Assembly: GCA_003483745.1 (NCBI GenBank)
Contig: DMYD01000042.1
Location: 224,964 to 288,963, forward strand
DNA length: 64,000 bases
Source: Roseburia sp.
Lineage (GTDB): Bacteria; Bacillota; Clostridia; Lachnospirales; Lachnospiraceae
Direction: 5' to 3'
Part shown: positions 19,229 to 28,220 of the stretch, one piece after another
How the letters are laid out: each line of letters begins with the position of its first letter
Numbering within the stretch: position 1 is the first letter of the stretch
Program-made: the position numbers and the translations under genes
The notes under the pieces: model-generated
What the model was told of the DNA's origin: nothing
Database searches by the model: none
What the model saw: only the letters and a program-made list of their open reading frames with translations

Positions 19229-19693
19229 ATGAAAATACATGTATGGCTGAATGAGCGTGAAATCACACGCGAGATAGCAGCAGATCTTCCGCTTTTGGAA
19301 TTTGTCCGGTCAGAGGGCTGTTACAGTGTAAAAAGAGGATGTGAAACATCCAACTGTGGTCTTTGTACCGTATGGCTTGACCATAAACCGGTACTTTCCT
19401 GTTCCGTGTTAGCAGCAAGAGCTGACGGTACACATATCACCACCTTAGAAGGCGTGGAAGAACGTGCAAAAGAGTTCGGTACTTACCTTGCAAAACAGGG
19501 TGGTGAACAATGTGGGTTCTGCAATCCGGGATTTATTATGAATGTACTTGCAATGGAAGATGAACTGGAAAATCCGACTGAGGAGGATATGAAAGAATAT
19601 CTTGCCGGAAATCTCTGCAGATGCAGTGGATATGAAAGTCAGCTTCGTGCGGTTAAAGAATACCTGAAATTTAAAATGGGGGAAAAGGCATGA
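19229..19693 (+). CDS. Molybdenum hydroxylase 2Fe-2S subunit (XdhC/CoxS-like)
   Basis: Small subunit with two [2Fe-2S] clusters that links the molybdenum centre to FAD. In its 154 residues the plant-type ferredoxin motif C-X4-C-X2-C-X11-C lies at about 38-60 (CETSNCGLC) and the alpha-helical cluster motif CGFC and CRC at about 98 and 134. All eight cysteines are intact. It starts 31 bases after the FAD subunit and overlaps the next gene by four bases (ATGA), indicating translational coupling. Confidence 0.93.
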   Translation: MKIHVWLNEREITREIAADLPLLEFVRSEGCYSVKRGCETSNCGLCTVWLDHKPVLSCSVLAARADGTHITTLEGVEERAKEFGTYLAKQGGEQCGFCNPGFIMNVLAMEDELENPTEEDMKEYLAGNLCRCSGYESQLRAVKEYLKFKMGEKA

Positions 19694-21993
19694 ATAGCAG
19701 TACAAACTTAAGAAAACCGGGAAAATTTGTCAATGCTCCCGTAATAAAAAAAGATGCGATGGCTCTTGTAACCGGGAAACCGGTCTATATGGATGATGTG
19801 GCACCAAAGGACTGTCTGATTGTAAAAGTACTGAGAAGTCCACATGCCCACGCGCTGATCAAAGACATCCGCACAGATCTTGCAGAAAAAATAGACGGTA
19901 TTGTCTGTGTACTTACCTATAAAGATGTTCCAAAACGCCGTTTTACCATGGCTGGGCAAACATATCCGGAACCAAGTCCATATGATCGTTATATATTAGA
20001 AGATCGTGTCCGTTTTGTCGGTGATCCGGTTGCAATCGTTGCCGGAGAGACAGAAAAAGCAGTGGATATGGCGTTAAAACGGATCAAAGTAACCTACGAA
20101 GTTTTAGATGCAGTACTGGATTTTCATACCGCAAAGGATAATCCGGTTTTAGTACATCCGGAGGACGACTGGAAGTCACTTTGCCCGGTCGGTGCTGATA
20201 ACAAACGAAATCTTTGTGCATCCGGTATGGATAAAGAGGGCGATGTGGACGCTGTCATCGCAGACTGTGACATTGTATTAGACGAGACTTACCATGTCAA
20301 AGCCATGCAGCAGAGTATGATGGAAACGTTCCGTACCTGCACTTATATGGATACATATGGTCGTCTGATCGTGCTTGGTTCTACGCAGATTCCATTCCAT
20401 GTACGAAGGATCGTTGCAAATGCCCTCGATATTTCAAAAGCAAAAGTGCGTGTCATCAAACCGCGTATCGGTGGAGGTTTCGGTGCAAAACAGACAGTTG
20501 TCACAGAAGTATATCCGGCGATCGTGACATGGAAGACCGGCAAACCGGCAAAAATGATCTATACCAGAGAGGAATCCATGATTGCCTCCTCACCACGCCA
20601 TGAAATGGAAGTCCGGGTACGTCTTGGGGCAATGTCGGATGGAACAATCCGTGCCATTGATCTGTATACACTTTCCAACACCGGTGCATTCGGTGAGCAT
20701 GGTCCGACTACGGTTGGACTGAGTGGACACAAATCCATTCCGATGTACCATACTGAAGCATTCCGTTTCCGGTATGATGTTGTCTATACCAACCGGATGT
20801 CCGCAGGCGCCTACAGAGGTTATGGTGCGACACAGGGTATTTTTGCAGTAGAGTCTACGGTCAATAAGTTAGCGGATCAGCTTTCCATGGATCCGGTCTT
20901 ACTTCGTCAGAAAAATATCATCCATGAGGGAGATGTGATGCCGGCATATTATGGAGAGACAACAAACAGCTGCCGTCTGGAAGAATGTCTGCTGAAAGCT
21001 TCCGATATGATCGGATGGAAAGAAAAAGGGCAGCGTACTGTCATGCCTGATGGAAAGATCCGGGCACGCGGTGTTGCGATGGCAATGCAGGGATCTTCCA
21101 TTTCAAACTGCGATGTGGGTTCTGTCACTGTAAAATTAAGTGATGAGGGTACCTATCATATCACGGTCGGCTGTACAGACATGGGAACCGGATGCGATAC
21201 GATCATCGCCCAGTTTGCGGCAGACGTGTTAGAGACACCGATCGATAATATTTCTGTGTATGGTGTTGATACCGACATTTCCCCATATGATTCCGGCTCG
21301 TATGCGTCCAGCACGACCTATCTGACCGGAATGGCAGCAGTAAAGGCATGCGAGCAGCTCCGGGAACGCATCATCGCGCTTGCAGCAGTACGCATGAACA
21401 AAGACGCCTCGGCACTTACTTTTGATGGAGAAAATGTCATGGATGAGTCCGACGGTACAAAGATGAGTCTGTTTGACATTGCAACAGCCTCCATGTGCAA
21501 TAATGAGATTTCACTGGAAGTCACCTATTCACACAGCTCTCCGGTATCACCACCACCATTTATGGCTGCCTGTGCTGAGATTGAAGTGGATCCGGAAACC
21601 GGTGCGATCGAGTTATTAGATTATACCGCCTGTGTCGACTGTGGAACGGTTGTAAATACCAACCTTGCAAGAGTGCAGACCGAGGGTGGTCTTTTGCAGG
21701 GAATCGGTATGACACTGTATGAAGATATCTGGTACGATGAGAGAGGAAAAAACCTTTCCAATTCCTTTATGCAGTATAAAGTGCCAAGCCGTCTGGATAC
21801 AGACCGTATCCGTGTAGAATTTGACAGCAGCTATGAGCCGACCGGTCCGTTTGGTGCAAAATCGATCGGCGAGATCGTCATCAATACACCGGCTCCGGCG
21901 ATCGTGGATGCGGTTTATAATGCAACCGGTGTATGGATCAATGAACTGCCGATCACACCGGAGAAAATTTTGAAAGGAATGCAGGTGATCTGA
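19690..21993 (+). CDS. Molybdenum hydroxylase catalytic subunit (XdhA-like)
   Basis: Large subunit that binds the molybdopterin cofactor and hydroxylates the substrate. The 767 residues carry GGGFGAKQ (about 259-266), AYRGYGATQ (about 375) for cofactor binding, and the catalytic glutamate in GAKSIGE (about 725). The glutamate and the arginine of AYRG are retained, so the site looks active. The substrate could be a purine, nicotinate or an aldehyde; sequence reading alone does not decide. The next gene, a MobA/MocA-like nucleotidyltransferase, may modify its cofactor. Confidence 0.9.
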   Translation: MNSSTNLRKPGKFVNAPVIKKDAMALVTGKPVYMDDVAPKDCLIVKVLRSPHAHALIKDIRTDLAEKIDGIVCVLTYKDVPKRRFTMAGQTYPEPSPYDRYILEDRVRFVGDPVAIVAGETEKAVDMALKRIKVTYEVLDAVLDFHTAKDNPVLVHPEDDWKSLCPVGADNKRNLCASGMDKEGDVDAVIADCDIVLDETYHVKAMQQSMMETFRTCTYMDTYGRLIVLGSTQIPFHVRRIVANALDISKAKVRVIKPRIGGGFGAKQTVVTEVYPAIVTWKTGKPAKMIYTREESMIASSPRHEMEVRVRLGAMSDGTIRAIDLYTLSNTGAFGEHGPTTVGLSGHKSIPMYHTEAFRFRYDVVYTNRMSAGAYRGYGATQGIFAVESTVNKLADQLSMDPVLLRQKNIIHEGDVMPAYYGETTNSCRLEECLLKASDMIGWKEKGQRTVMPDGKIRARGVAMAMQGSSISNCDVGSVTVKLSDEGTYHITVGCTDMGTGCDTIIAQFAADVLETPIDNISVYGVDTDISPYDSGSYASSTTYLTGMAAVKACEQLRERIIALAAVRMNKDASALTFDGENVMDESDGTKMSLFDIATASMCNNEISLEVTYSHSSPVSPPPFMAACAEIEVDPETGAIELLDYTACVDCGTVVNTNLARVQTEGGLLQGIGMTLYEDIWYDERGKNLSNSFMQYKVPSRLDTDRIRVEFDSSYEPTGPFGAKSIGEIVINTPAPAIVDAVYNATGVWINELPITPEKILKGMQVI

Positions 21994-21994
21994 T

Positions 21995-22630
21995 ACGGAA
22001 CAGCTAAATCTAATCTATCTTGCTGCCGGATACGCGAGGCGTTTCGGCGGCAATAAGCTGCTCACAGAATTTCATGGAAAGCCTTTGTTTGTGCATGGTT
22101 TCACGGAATTGTTGCGTCTTAAGAAACTTTGCAGTTATCCATGCAGGATCATTGTTGTGACCGCATACGATGAAATCGAAAAGTTATGCAAGGAGCAGTT
22201 TACAGATTGTATCGTCGTGCGAAACCAGGGCGAACAAAATGACGGGATTGCCTCAAGCATCCGAAAAGGAGTGGAGACAGCGACAGACCATTCTGTGCGG
22301 GCAGAGAGCAAGGCTGTCTCCTATGATATGTTTTTTCAGGCAGACCAGCCATATGTAAAAGCAGAATTACTCATTGATTTTCTGGATGCATTTTTTAAAA
22401 GTAAAAAGGGAATCGGCGCACTATCGTGTGAAGGTACTTTGCGCAGTCCAAATCTTTTTTCAGAAACATACCGCCCGGAGCTCTTAGCATTATCTAAAGA
22501 ATGTGGTGGCAAAAAGATTATCCGTTCCCATCCGGATGATGTTTTCTCTTATCCGGTTTTTATACCGGAATTTTTTGTTGATATCGATACAAGGGAGGAT
22601 TATGCACATGAGAATGTACGACCTGATTGA
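21995..22630 (+). CDS. MobA/MocA-like nucleotidyltransferase with apparent ACG start
   Basis: The protein contains LAAGYARRFGGNKLL near its N-terminus, the nucleotide-binding signature of the MobA/MocA/IspD-like NTP transferases, and ends with VDIDTREDY, also typical. It lies directly after the molybdenum hydroxylase genes, so it probably transfers CMP or GMP onto the molybdopterin cofactor (MocA-type role, inferred). This signature is upstream of the first ATG/GTG/TTG in frame (TTG at 22085). An in-frame stop at 21986 limits the start to 21989-22016, where no standard start exists; ACG at 21995 has AGGTG seven bases upstream and gives TEQLNLIYLAAG. Taken so, the length is 211 residues, normal for the family. 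It overlaps the next gene by 23 bases. Confidence 0.78.
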   Translation, partial: TEQLNLIYLAAGYARRFGGNKLLTEFHGKPLFVHGFTELLRLKKLCSYPCRIIVVTAYDEIEKLCKEQFTDCIVVRNQGEQNDGIASSIRKGVETATDHSVRAESKAVSYDMFFQADQPYVKAELLIDFLDAFFKSKKGIGALSCEGTLRSPNLFSETYRPELLALSKECGGKKIIRSHPDDVFSYPVFIPEFFVDIDTREDYAHENVRPD

Positions 22631-23915
22631 AAAGAAAAAACTTGGCATGGAACTGACCACAGAAGAGATCCATTTTATGATCGATGGTTTTACGGATGGT
22701 ACGATCCCGGATTATCAGATGTCTGCAATGACGATGGCAATTTGTTTCCAGGGGATGAGTAAAAGAGAAACCGTAGATCTGACACTTGCCATGCGCAACA
22801 GCGGGGATGTGCTCGATCTTTCTTCCATTCCGGGTATTAAGGTAGACAAACACAGCACTGGTGGTGTAGGTGATAAAACTTCACTGGCTCTGACACCAAT
22901 CGTGGCTTCCCTTGGAGTTCCGGTTGCAAAAATGTCTGGCAGAGGTCTTGGACATACCGGAGGAACAATTGATAAACTTGAAAGTTTTCCGGGATTTACA
23001 ACAGCACTTCCTGAGGAAACCTTTTTTAAAAATGTTCGGGAAATCGGCATTGCAATCGCAGGACAGACTGCGAATCTTGCACCGGCAGACAAAAAGCTGT
23101 ACGCACTGCGCGATGTGACAGCTACCGTTGACCAGATGTCGCTGATTGCCAGCTCAATTATGAGCAAAAAGTTAGCTTCCGGCAGTGATGCGATCGTACT
23201 TGATGTCAAGACCGGAAACGGTGCATTTATGAAAAAATATGAGGACTCTGTTGCACTCGCAAAAGAAATGGTATCAATTGGAACGATGGCAGGCAAAAAG
23301 ACAGCAGCAATCATCACCGATATGGACCAGCCGCTTGGAAATGCGATTGGAAATGCCATCGAAGTGATTGAAGCAATCGACACACTGAAAGGAAAAGGAC
23401 CGTCCGATTTTAAAGAAGTGGTATTTGCACTTGGCGCCCAGATGTTACTTTTTGCAGGACGTGCAGATTCCTGCGAGGATGCCGTAAAACTTATGCAAGA
23501 TTCCATAGACAGTGGCGCCGCACTTGGTAAAATGGCTGAGTTTGTAAGAGCACAGGGCGGGGATGCATCTTATGTATACGATACGTCAAAATTTCCAAAA
23601 CCAGCATATTCGATTGAAGTAAAGGCAGAGTGCAGTGGATATGTGCACCGCATCTTAGCGGAGAATATCGGCATTGCATGCATGACGCTTGGTGGTGGGC
23701 GTGAAACAAAGGACAGCGCGATTGATCTTTCTGTCGGCATTTATTTAAAGAAGAAAAATGGAGATGCTGTAACTGCCGGTGATACATTGGCGGTTATTTA
23801 TGCAAATGATCGTGGAAAAATGACCCAGGCTGCCGAAAAAGTGCTGCATGCCTACGAAATTTCAGACGAACCAAAAGAAATGCAGCCGGTCGTAAGAGAA
23901 TATATTTACGAATGA
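22608..23915 (+). CDS. pdp: Pyrimidine-nucleoside phosphorylase
   Basis: Cleaves uridine, thymidine and deoxyuridine to base plus (deoxy)ribose-1-phosphate in nucleoside catabolism. The 435 residues match Bacillus Pdp. The motif KHSTGGVGDKTSL (about 79-91) is the phosphate-binding signature of the thymidine/pyrimidine phosphorylase family, and SGRGLGHTGGT follows. GGGAGG lies nine bases before ATG 22608 (MRMYDLI), preferred to the ATG at 22602 which would be only three bases away. The gene overlaps the nucleotidyltransferase and so is likely cotranscribed with the hydroxylase operon. Confidence 0.95.
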   Translation: MRMYDLIEKKKLGMELTTEEIHFMIDGFTDGTIPDYQMSAMTMAICFQGMSKRETVDLTLAMRNSGDVLDLSSIPGIKVDKHSTGGVGDKTSLALTPIVASLGVPVAKMSGRGLGHTGGTIDKLESFPGFTTALPEETFFKNVREIGIAIAGQTANLAPADKKLYALRDVTATVDQMSLIASSIMSKKLASGSDAIVLDVKTGNGAFMKKYEDSVALAKEMVSIGTMAGKKTAAIITDMDQPLGNAIGNAIEVIEAIDTLKGKGPSDFKEVVFALGAQMLLFAGRADSCEDAVKLMQDSIDSGAALGKMAEFVRAQGGDASYVYDTSKFPKPAYSIEVKAECSGYVHRILAENIGIACMTLGGGRETKDSAIDLSVGIYLKKKNGDAVTAGDTLAVIYANDRGKMTQAAEKVLHAYEISDEPKEMQPVVREYIYE

Positions 23916-23949
23916 GAATAAGATCTTTTTTTTCTTCATACAATAATAT

Positions 23950-24219
23950 ATGAAGAAAAATCAGAAAGAAAAAATAATAAACAGCTTAGAACTGCCGAAG
24001 GATCTGATGCTTGGTGCGGCGATTGTAACCGCAACCGGACGGCATGAGATCCTGATTTCTAATTATAAAGGGATCCTGGAATATGAGGATTCCTTTATCA
24101 AAATACAGACAAAAAACTGCAGGATCCTGATTTCCGGCTCACATCTTGCAATTGATTATTATACAAACGAGGAAATGAAAATCACCGGGTTTTTAGACAC
24201 GATCCAGTACGAGAATTAA
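23950..24219 (+). CDS. yqfC: Sporulation protein YqfC
   Basis: An 89-residue protein conserved in spore formers, placed directly before yqfD as in Bacillus, where both are expressed in the mother cell under sigma-E (family knowledge). It consists of a short helical N-terminus with LELPKDLM and a small YabP-like beta domain. No Shine-Dalgarno sequence precedes the ATG; the start lies inside the right arm of a short inverted repeat (TCTTCATA / TATGAAGA). Function in spore formation is not defined biochemically. Confidence 0.88.
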   Translation: MKKNQKEKIINSLELPKDLMLGAAIVTATGRHEILISNYKGILEYEDSFIKIQTKNCRILISGSHLAIDYYTNEEMKITGFLDTIQYEN

Positions 24220-24222
24220 AAG

Positions 24223-25470
24223 ATGCTGCTCTCAATAATAAAATATTTTAAGGGATACGTGTATGTCCGTTTAAGCGGTTATGCGCCGGAACGTTTCCTG
24301 AATTTATGCGGAAGCCACGATATTCTGATCTGGAATTTAAAATCCACGGAGGACGGGTATTCGTTCTATATCAGTGTGGCGGGATTTAAACAGTTACGCC
24401 CCATTTTAAAAAAAACAAAAACACGCATCCGTATCCAAAAAAAGTATGGCATACCATTCAAATTATACCATTACCGCAAGCGGAAAATGTTTGCATTAGG
24501 GATGCTTCTCTTTGCAGGTCTGATCTATTACCTTTCCGGTTTTATCTGGAATATTGAGGTAAACGGTAATTCCTATCTGTCTGAGGAAGTCGTACTCTGT
24601 TTCCTTTCCGGGGAGCACGCTTCTTTTGGTGCAAAGAAAAAAGATATTGACTGCGCCGTTTTAGAAGAAACATTAAGGAGCAGGTATCCGGAAGTAATCT
24701 GGACTTCCATCAAAATTTATGGAACCAAAATGACGGTTGATATTCAGGAAAATCTGCTTCCGGAAGAAACTTATGAGGATAATCCGGAGAAACCGGCGCA
24801 TGATATTATTGCTGCCGATGATGGAGAAATCACTGAAATGATCACAAGAAGCGGCACCCCGGTTGTGACCGTTGGCACAAAGGTAAAAAAAGGCGATGTG
24901 TTAGTCAATGGATGCATTGAAATTTTAAATGATGACGGAGAGGTGGCAAAATATCTATACCGCACAGCAGATGCAGATGTTACAGCGAAAGTTACATATC
25001 CCTATCATGACGAGATACCCGTCACATATGTGGAAAAAAAACCAACCGGTGCAAAAAAAATAACATACCAGATCAGAATGTTAGATTATCTGGTCAAAAT
25101 TCCTTTTTTTTCGCCAATGGAAGAACCCTATGAAGTTGTATCGGATGTGTCACAGTTTCACTTTACAGATAATTTTTACCTGCCGGTTTATCTGGTCAGA
25201 CAAACTTATTCCGGTTATGAAAACAGACAGAAAACATATACAGAAAAAGAGGCGAAACAGCTTGCTTCTAAGAATCTTAAGAAATATATTAACGATTTGG
25301 AAGAAAAAGGTATTCAAATTACGGGAAAAAATGTTATTATAGAAAGAACGAAGAAAAAATATGTGGTGAAAGGAACGATTAGTACCATAAAATCTATTGT
25401 TTCCTATCAGCCGACAAAAATCATCGAACAATCGAGCGAAGAGAGGCAACTGACGGATGAGTCTGACTGA
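24223..25470 (+). CDS. yqfD: Sporulation protein YqfD
   Basis: A 415-residue sporulation protein with an N-terminal cytoplasmic part, one membrane segment at about 88-105 (MFALGMLLFAGLIYYLSGFIW) and a long external domain with the beta-rich region around WNIEVNGNSYLSEE. It starts three bases after yqfC and overlaps phoH by 14 bases. In Bacillus yqfD is in the same yqfC-yqfD-phoH-yqfF-ybeY string. The exact mother-cell role is unknown. The last 14 bases overlap phoH in another frame. Confidence 0.9.
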   Translation: MLLSIIKYFKGYVYVRLSGYAPERFLNLCGSHDILIWNLKSTEDGYSFYISVAGFKQLRPILKKTKTRIRIQKKYGIPFKLYHYRKRKMFALGMLLFAGLIYYLSGFIWNIEVNGNSYLSEEVVLCFLSGEHASFGAKKKDIDCAVLEETLRSRYPEVIWTSIKIYGTKMTVDIQENLLPEETYEDNPEKPAHDIIAADDGEITEMITRSGTPVVTVGTKVKKGDVLVNGCIEILNDDGEVAKYLYRTADADVTAKVTYPYHDEIPVTYVEKKPTGAKKITYQIRMLDYLVKIPFFSPMEEPYEVVSDVSQFHFTDNFYLPVYLVRQTYSGYENRQKTYTEKEAKQLASKNLKKYINDLEEKGIQITGKNVIIERTKKKYVVKGTISTIKSIVSYQPTKIIEQSSEERQLTDESD

Positions 25471-26455
25471 ACTATCATTAAATATACCGACTGATCATGT
25501 GGCGAACGTATTTGGTCAGTTTGATGCGTATATCAAAAAGATTGAGCGCACATTAAATGTTACCGTGGTCTTACGCGGTGAAAGTATGAAGCTCCTTGGA
25601 GAAGAACATAATTTAAAAAAAGCGGAACAGGTATTTTTACAGCTGATCGAGTTATCCAAAAGAGGAAATATTATCACGGAACAGAATGTCAATTATGCAT
25701 TAGCACTTTCGGAAGAAGAAAAAGAATCCGCGATCGTTGAAATTGATAAGGATTGTATCTGCCATACGATCAACGGCAAACCGGTAAAACCAAAGACACT
25801 CGGTCAGAAAGCATATGTAGATGCAATCCGCCAGAAAATGATTGTATTTGGCATGGGGCCTGCCGGAACCGGTAAGACTTATCTTGCAATGGCAATGGCG
25901 ATCACAGCGTTTAAGAATGAGGAAGTGGGAAGGATCATCCTGACACGGCCGGCTATCGAGGCGGGTGAAAAATTAGGTTTTCTGCCGGGAGATTTGCAGA
26001 GTAAGGTTGATCCCTATTTAAGACCTCTTTATGATGCATTGTATCAGATCATGGGAGCAGAGAGTTTTCAGAAAAATATGGAAAAGGGTCTGATCGAAGT
26101 TGCCCCGCTTGCATACATGCGCGGACGTACGCTTGACAATGCATTTATTATTCTGGATGAGGCACAAAATACCACACCGGCGCAGATGAAAATGTTCCTT
26201 ACCCGTATCGGTTTTGGATCTAAGGCAGTGATCACCGGTGATGCCACGCAGAAGGATCTTGCACCTGGTACGGCATCTGGTCTGGATGTTGCATTAAAAG
26301 TATTAAAGAAAGTGGATGAGATCGGCATCTGCGAGCTGACCAGTAAAGATGTAGTCCGTCATCCGGTCGTACAAAAAATAGTCAAGGCCTACGAAGATTA
26401 TGAAAACCGCAGTAAGAACATAACAAAAAGAAGACAGGAGACCCGCCAGCGATGA
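25457..26455 (+). CDS. phoH: PhoH-family ATPase
   Basis: Cytoplasmic P-loop protein of 332 residues. Walker A GPAGTGKT is at about 134-141 and Walker B FIILDEAQN at about 231. The N-terminal 110 residues include a KH-like region common in PhoH paralogues next to ybeY. PhoH with YbeY is thought to act in RNA metabolism (the two are fused in some bacteria), which fits the position three genes before ybeY. ATG at 25457 lies within the end of yqfD; its stop overlaps the next start by four bases. Confidence 0.94.
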   Translation: MSLTELSLNIPTDHVANVFGQFDAYIKKIERTLNVTVVLRGESMKLLGEEHNLKKAEQVFLQLIELSKRGNIITEQNVNYALALSEEEKESAIVEIDKDCICHTINGKPVKPKTLGQKAYVDAIRQKMIVFGMGPAGTGKTYLAMAMAITAFKNEEVGRIILTRPAIEAGEKLGFLPGDLQSKVDPYLRPLYDALYQIMGAESFQKNMEKGLIEVAPLAYMRGRTLDNAFIILDEAQNTTPAQMKMFLTRIGFGSKAVITGDATQKDLAPGTASGLDVALKVLKKVDEIGICELTSKDVVRHPVVQKIVKAYEDYENRSKNITKRRQETRQR

Positions 26456-27645
26456 ATGACCGCTTTGTAATTAAAAGAGTATGGAACCATGTCTGTATGT
26501 TTATCGTTGCCATTGCGGTAACACTTTTATTATGTGTAAAGCAGCAGATTTTACTGGATCAGTTATTAGGGATTGTCTGTATTACACTGATATGGTTTGT
26601 GTTATTTCTTTTCTTCATGGAACATGACCGTGCAGAAGGACTGATCTGTCACAACCGTGAAACAGATTTCAAAAAAGTATTATATGGGTATACAACAGCC
26701 GCAGTGGTGGTCATATTTGCTGCATATTTTCCTGAATTTGTAAAACCGATGATATTGGTACCGCTCATTATTGCAGCCTTCGGTTCGGAGCGGCTTGCGC
26801 TTATCATCGGCATTTTCTGGGATTCCTTACTATGTCTTGTTATGGGGTTACATTCACAGGAACTGGTATTGTACTGTCTGATGACCATCTTTGGTGCAAT
26901 TCTTGCAGGAACAGCTGAGGAAACAGCAAAACATGAAAAGACACTTATCTGGTATGAAGTACTTTTATTCTGCCTTTCCCTTATACTTCCGGTAACTTTT
27001 TATTATCTGACTTATCAGGAAGTACATTTTAAACTTTTATTATGGGGCATCGGCGAGGGTGCTGCCAGTATTTTGTGGATGCAGTTTGGCTTTTTACATT
27101 TTGCACGTCTGAGGGAGCAGGAGGTAAGCGATACCCTGACTGATATTCTGGATGATACATATCCGCTTGTCCGGGAGCTTTCTAGCTTTTCAAAACAGGA
27201 ATACCAGCACGCACGCAGAGTTTCGGGACTTGCAGCGAAATGTGCAAAAGTTGCTGGAGCAGATGAAAAAACCTGTGCAGCGGCGGGATTTTATTACCGG
27301 ATCGGTATTATGGAAGGAGAACCCCTGACACAGAGTGGAATCCGTATTGCGCAGGAACATTGTTTTCCGGAAGATGTGATCCGCATCATCAGTGAATACG
27401 ATGGTGAAACTGCACCGCCTTCATCCATTGAGTCAGCAATCGTACATATGGTAAATGGTCTGGTCAAAAAAATCGAAGTCTTTGACAGTTATACAATGGC
27501 AAGCGAATGGAACCAGGATATGGTCATTTACCAGACATTAAATGAATATTCTGCAAGCGGAATTTATGACCAGTCAGGACTTGGCATGAATATGTTTTTA
27601 AAGATCAGGGAATATCTTGTAAATGAGGAAACTTTCTTCTTTTAG
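26452..27645 (+). CDS. Short, degenerate PgpH/YqfF-like HD-domain membrane protein
   Basis: It occupies the place of pgpH (yqfF), a c-di-AMP phosphodiesterase of about 700 residues with an extracellular 7TMR-HDED domain, seven membrane helices and a cytosolic HD domain. This protein has only 397 residues: the extracellular domain is missing, six or seven hydrophobic segments cover about 12-215, and an HD-like domain covers about 240-390. The first histidine remains (QHARRV, about 253), but the HD pair (normally YHDIGK) reads YYRIGIM, and the later HHG is EYD. Metal binding and catalysis are probably lost. A sensory or structural role is possible. ATGA overlap with phoH shows coupling. Confidence 0.75.
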   Translation: MNDRFVIKRVWNHVCMFIVAIAVTLLLCVKQQILLDQLLGIVCITLIWFVLFLFFMEHDRAEGLICHNRETDFKKVLYGYTTAAVVVIFAAYFPEFVKPMILVPLIIAAFGSERLALIIGIFWDSLLCLVMGLHSQELVLYCLMTIFGAILAGTAEETAKHEKTLIWYEVLLFCLSLILPVTFYYLTYQEVHFKLLLWGIGEGAASILWMQFGFLHFARLREQEVSDTLTDILDDTYPLVRELSSFSKQEYQHARRVSGLAAKCAKVAGADEKTCAAAGFYYRIGIMEGEPLTQSGIRIAQEHCFPEDVIRIISEYDGETAPPSSIESAIVHMVNGLVKKIEVFDSYTMASEWNQDMVIYQTLNEYSASGIYDQSGLGMNMFLKIREYLVNEETFFF

Positions 27646-27707
27646 AAACTACATAAAATACAAAAGATATAAAAAACTGCCGGTAAGGCACAGAAATGAG
27701 GAAATTT

Positions 27708-28205
27708 ATGAGTCTTTTTATAGAAAAAGAAACGGAAACAGATTTTTCATTTGACGAAGAGGCACTTGCAAAAGAAGTAACAGACTACGCGATCGAGCAT
27801 GAAGGATTTCCGTTTGAAGCGGAGATCAACCTGACGCTCACAGATAATGACGGGATCCATGCCATCAATAAAGAATACCGTGATATTGATGCACCGACGG
27901 ATGTTTTGTCGTTTCCAATGCTTTCCTATGAGAGTGCCGGAGATTTTTCAAAATTAGAAGATGATTACGATGATAATTTTAACCCTGACACAGGGGAGAT
28001 CATGCTTGGTGATATCATTATTTCTGTTGACAAAGTAAAAGAACAGGCAAAAAATTATGGGCACAGTGAAAAACGTGAATATGCGTTTCTGATCCTGCAC
28101 AGTATGCTTCATTTATTTGGGTATGACCATATGACACCGGAAGAAGCTGCCATTATGGAAGGAAAACAAACTGAGATCTTAAACGAAATGAATATTTTAA
28201 GATAA
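27708..28205 (+). CDS. ybeY: Endoribonuclease YbeY (rRNA maturation factor)
   Basis: Zinc-dependent single-strand endoribonuclease involved in 16S rRNA 3' end maturation and ribosome quality control. The 165 residues contain the metal-binding motif H-X3-H-X5-H (HSMLHLFGYDH, H131/H135/H141) and the DVLSFPM segment. GAGG six bases before the ATG at 27708 decides the start against the ATG at 27696. An acidic insertion DDYDDNFNPDTG (about 86-97) is present before the GDIIIS strand. Confidence 0.95.
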   Translation: MSLFIEKETETDFSFDEEALAKEVTDYAIEHEGFPFEAEINLTLTDNDGIHAINKEYRDIDAPTDVLSFPMLSYESAGDFSKLEDDYDDNFNPDTGEIMLGDIIISVDKVKEQAKNYGHSEKREYAFLILHSMLHLFGYDHMTPEEAAIMEGKQTEILNEMNILR

Positions 28206-28220
28206 CGAGGATTAAGTCAT

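Noticed and set aside
22085..22630. TTG at 22085 as the start of the nucleotidyltransferase
   Set aside because: It would remove the LAAG-x-x-x-RFGG nucleotide-binding signature, which is encoded in frame just upstream, and it has no good ribosome binding site.
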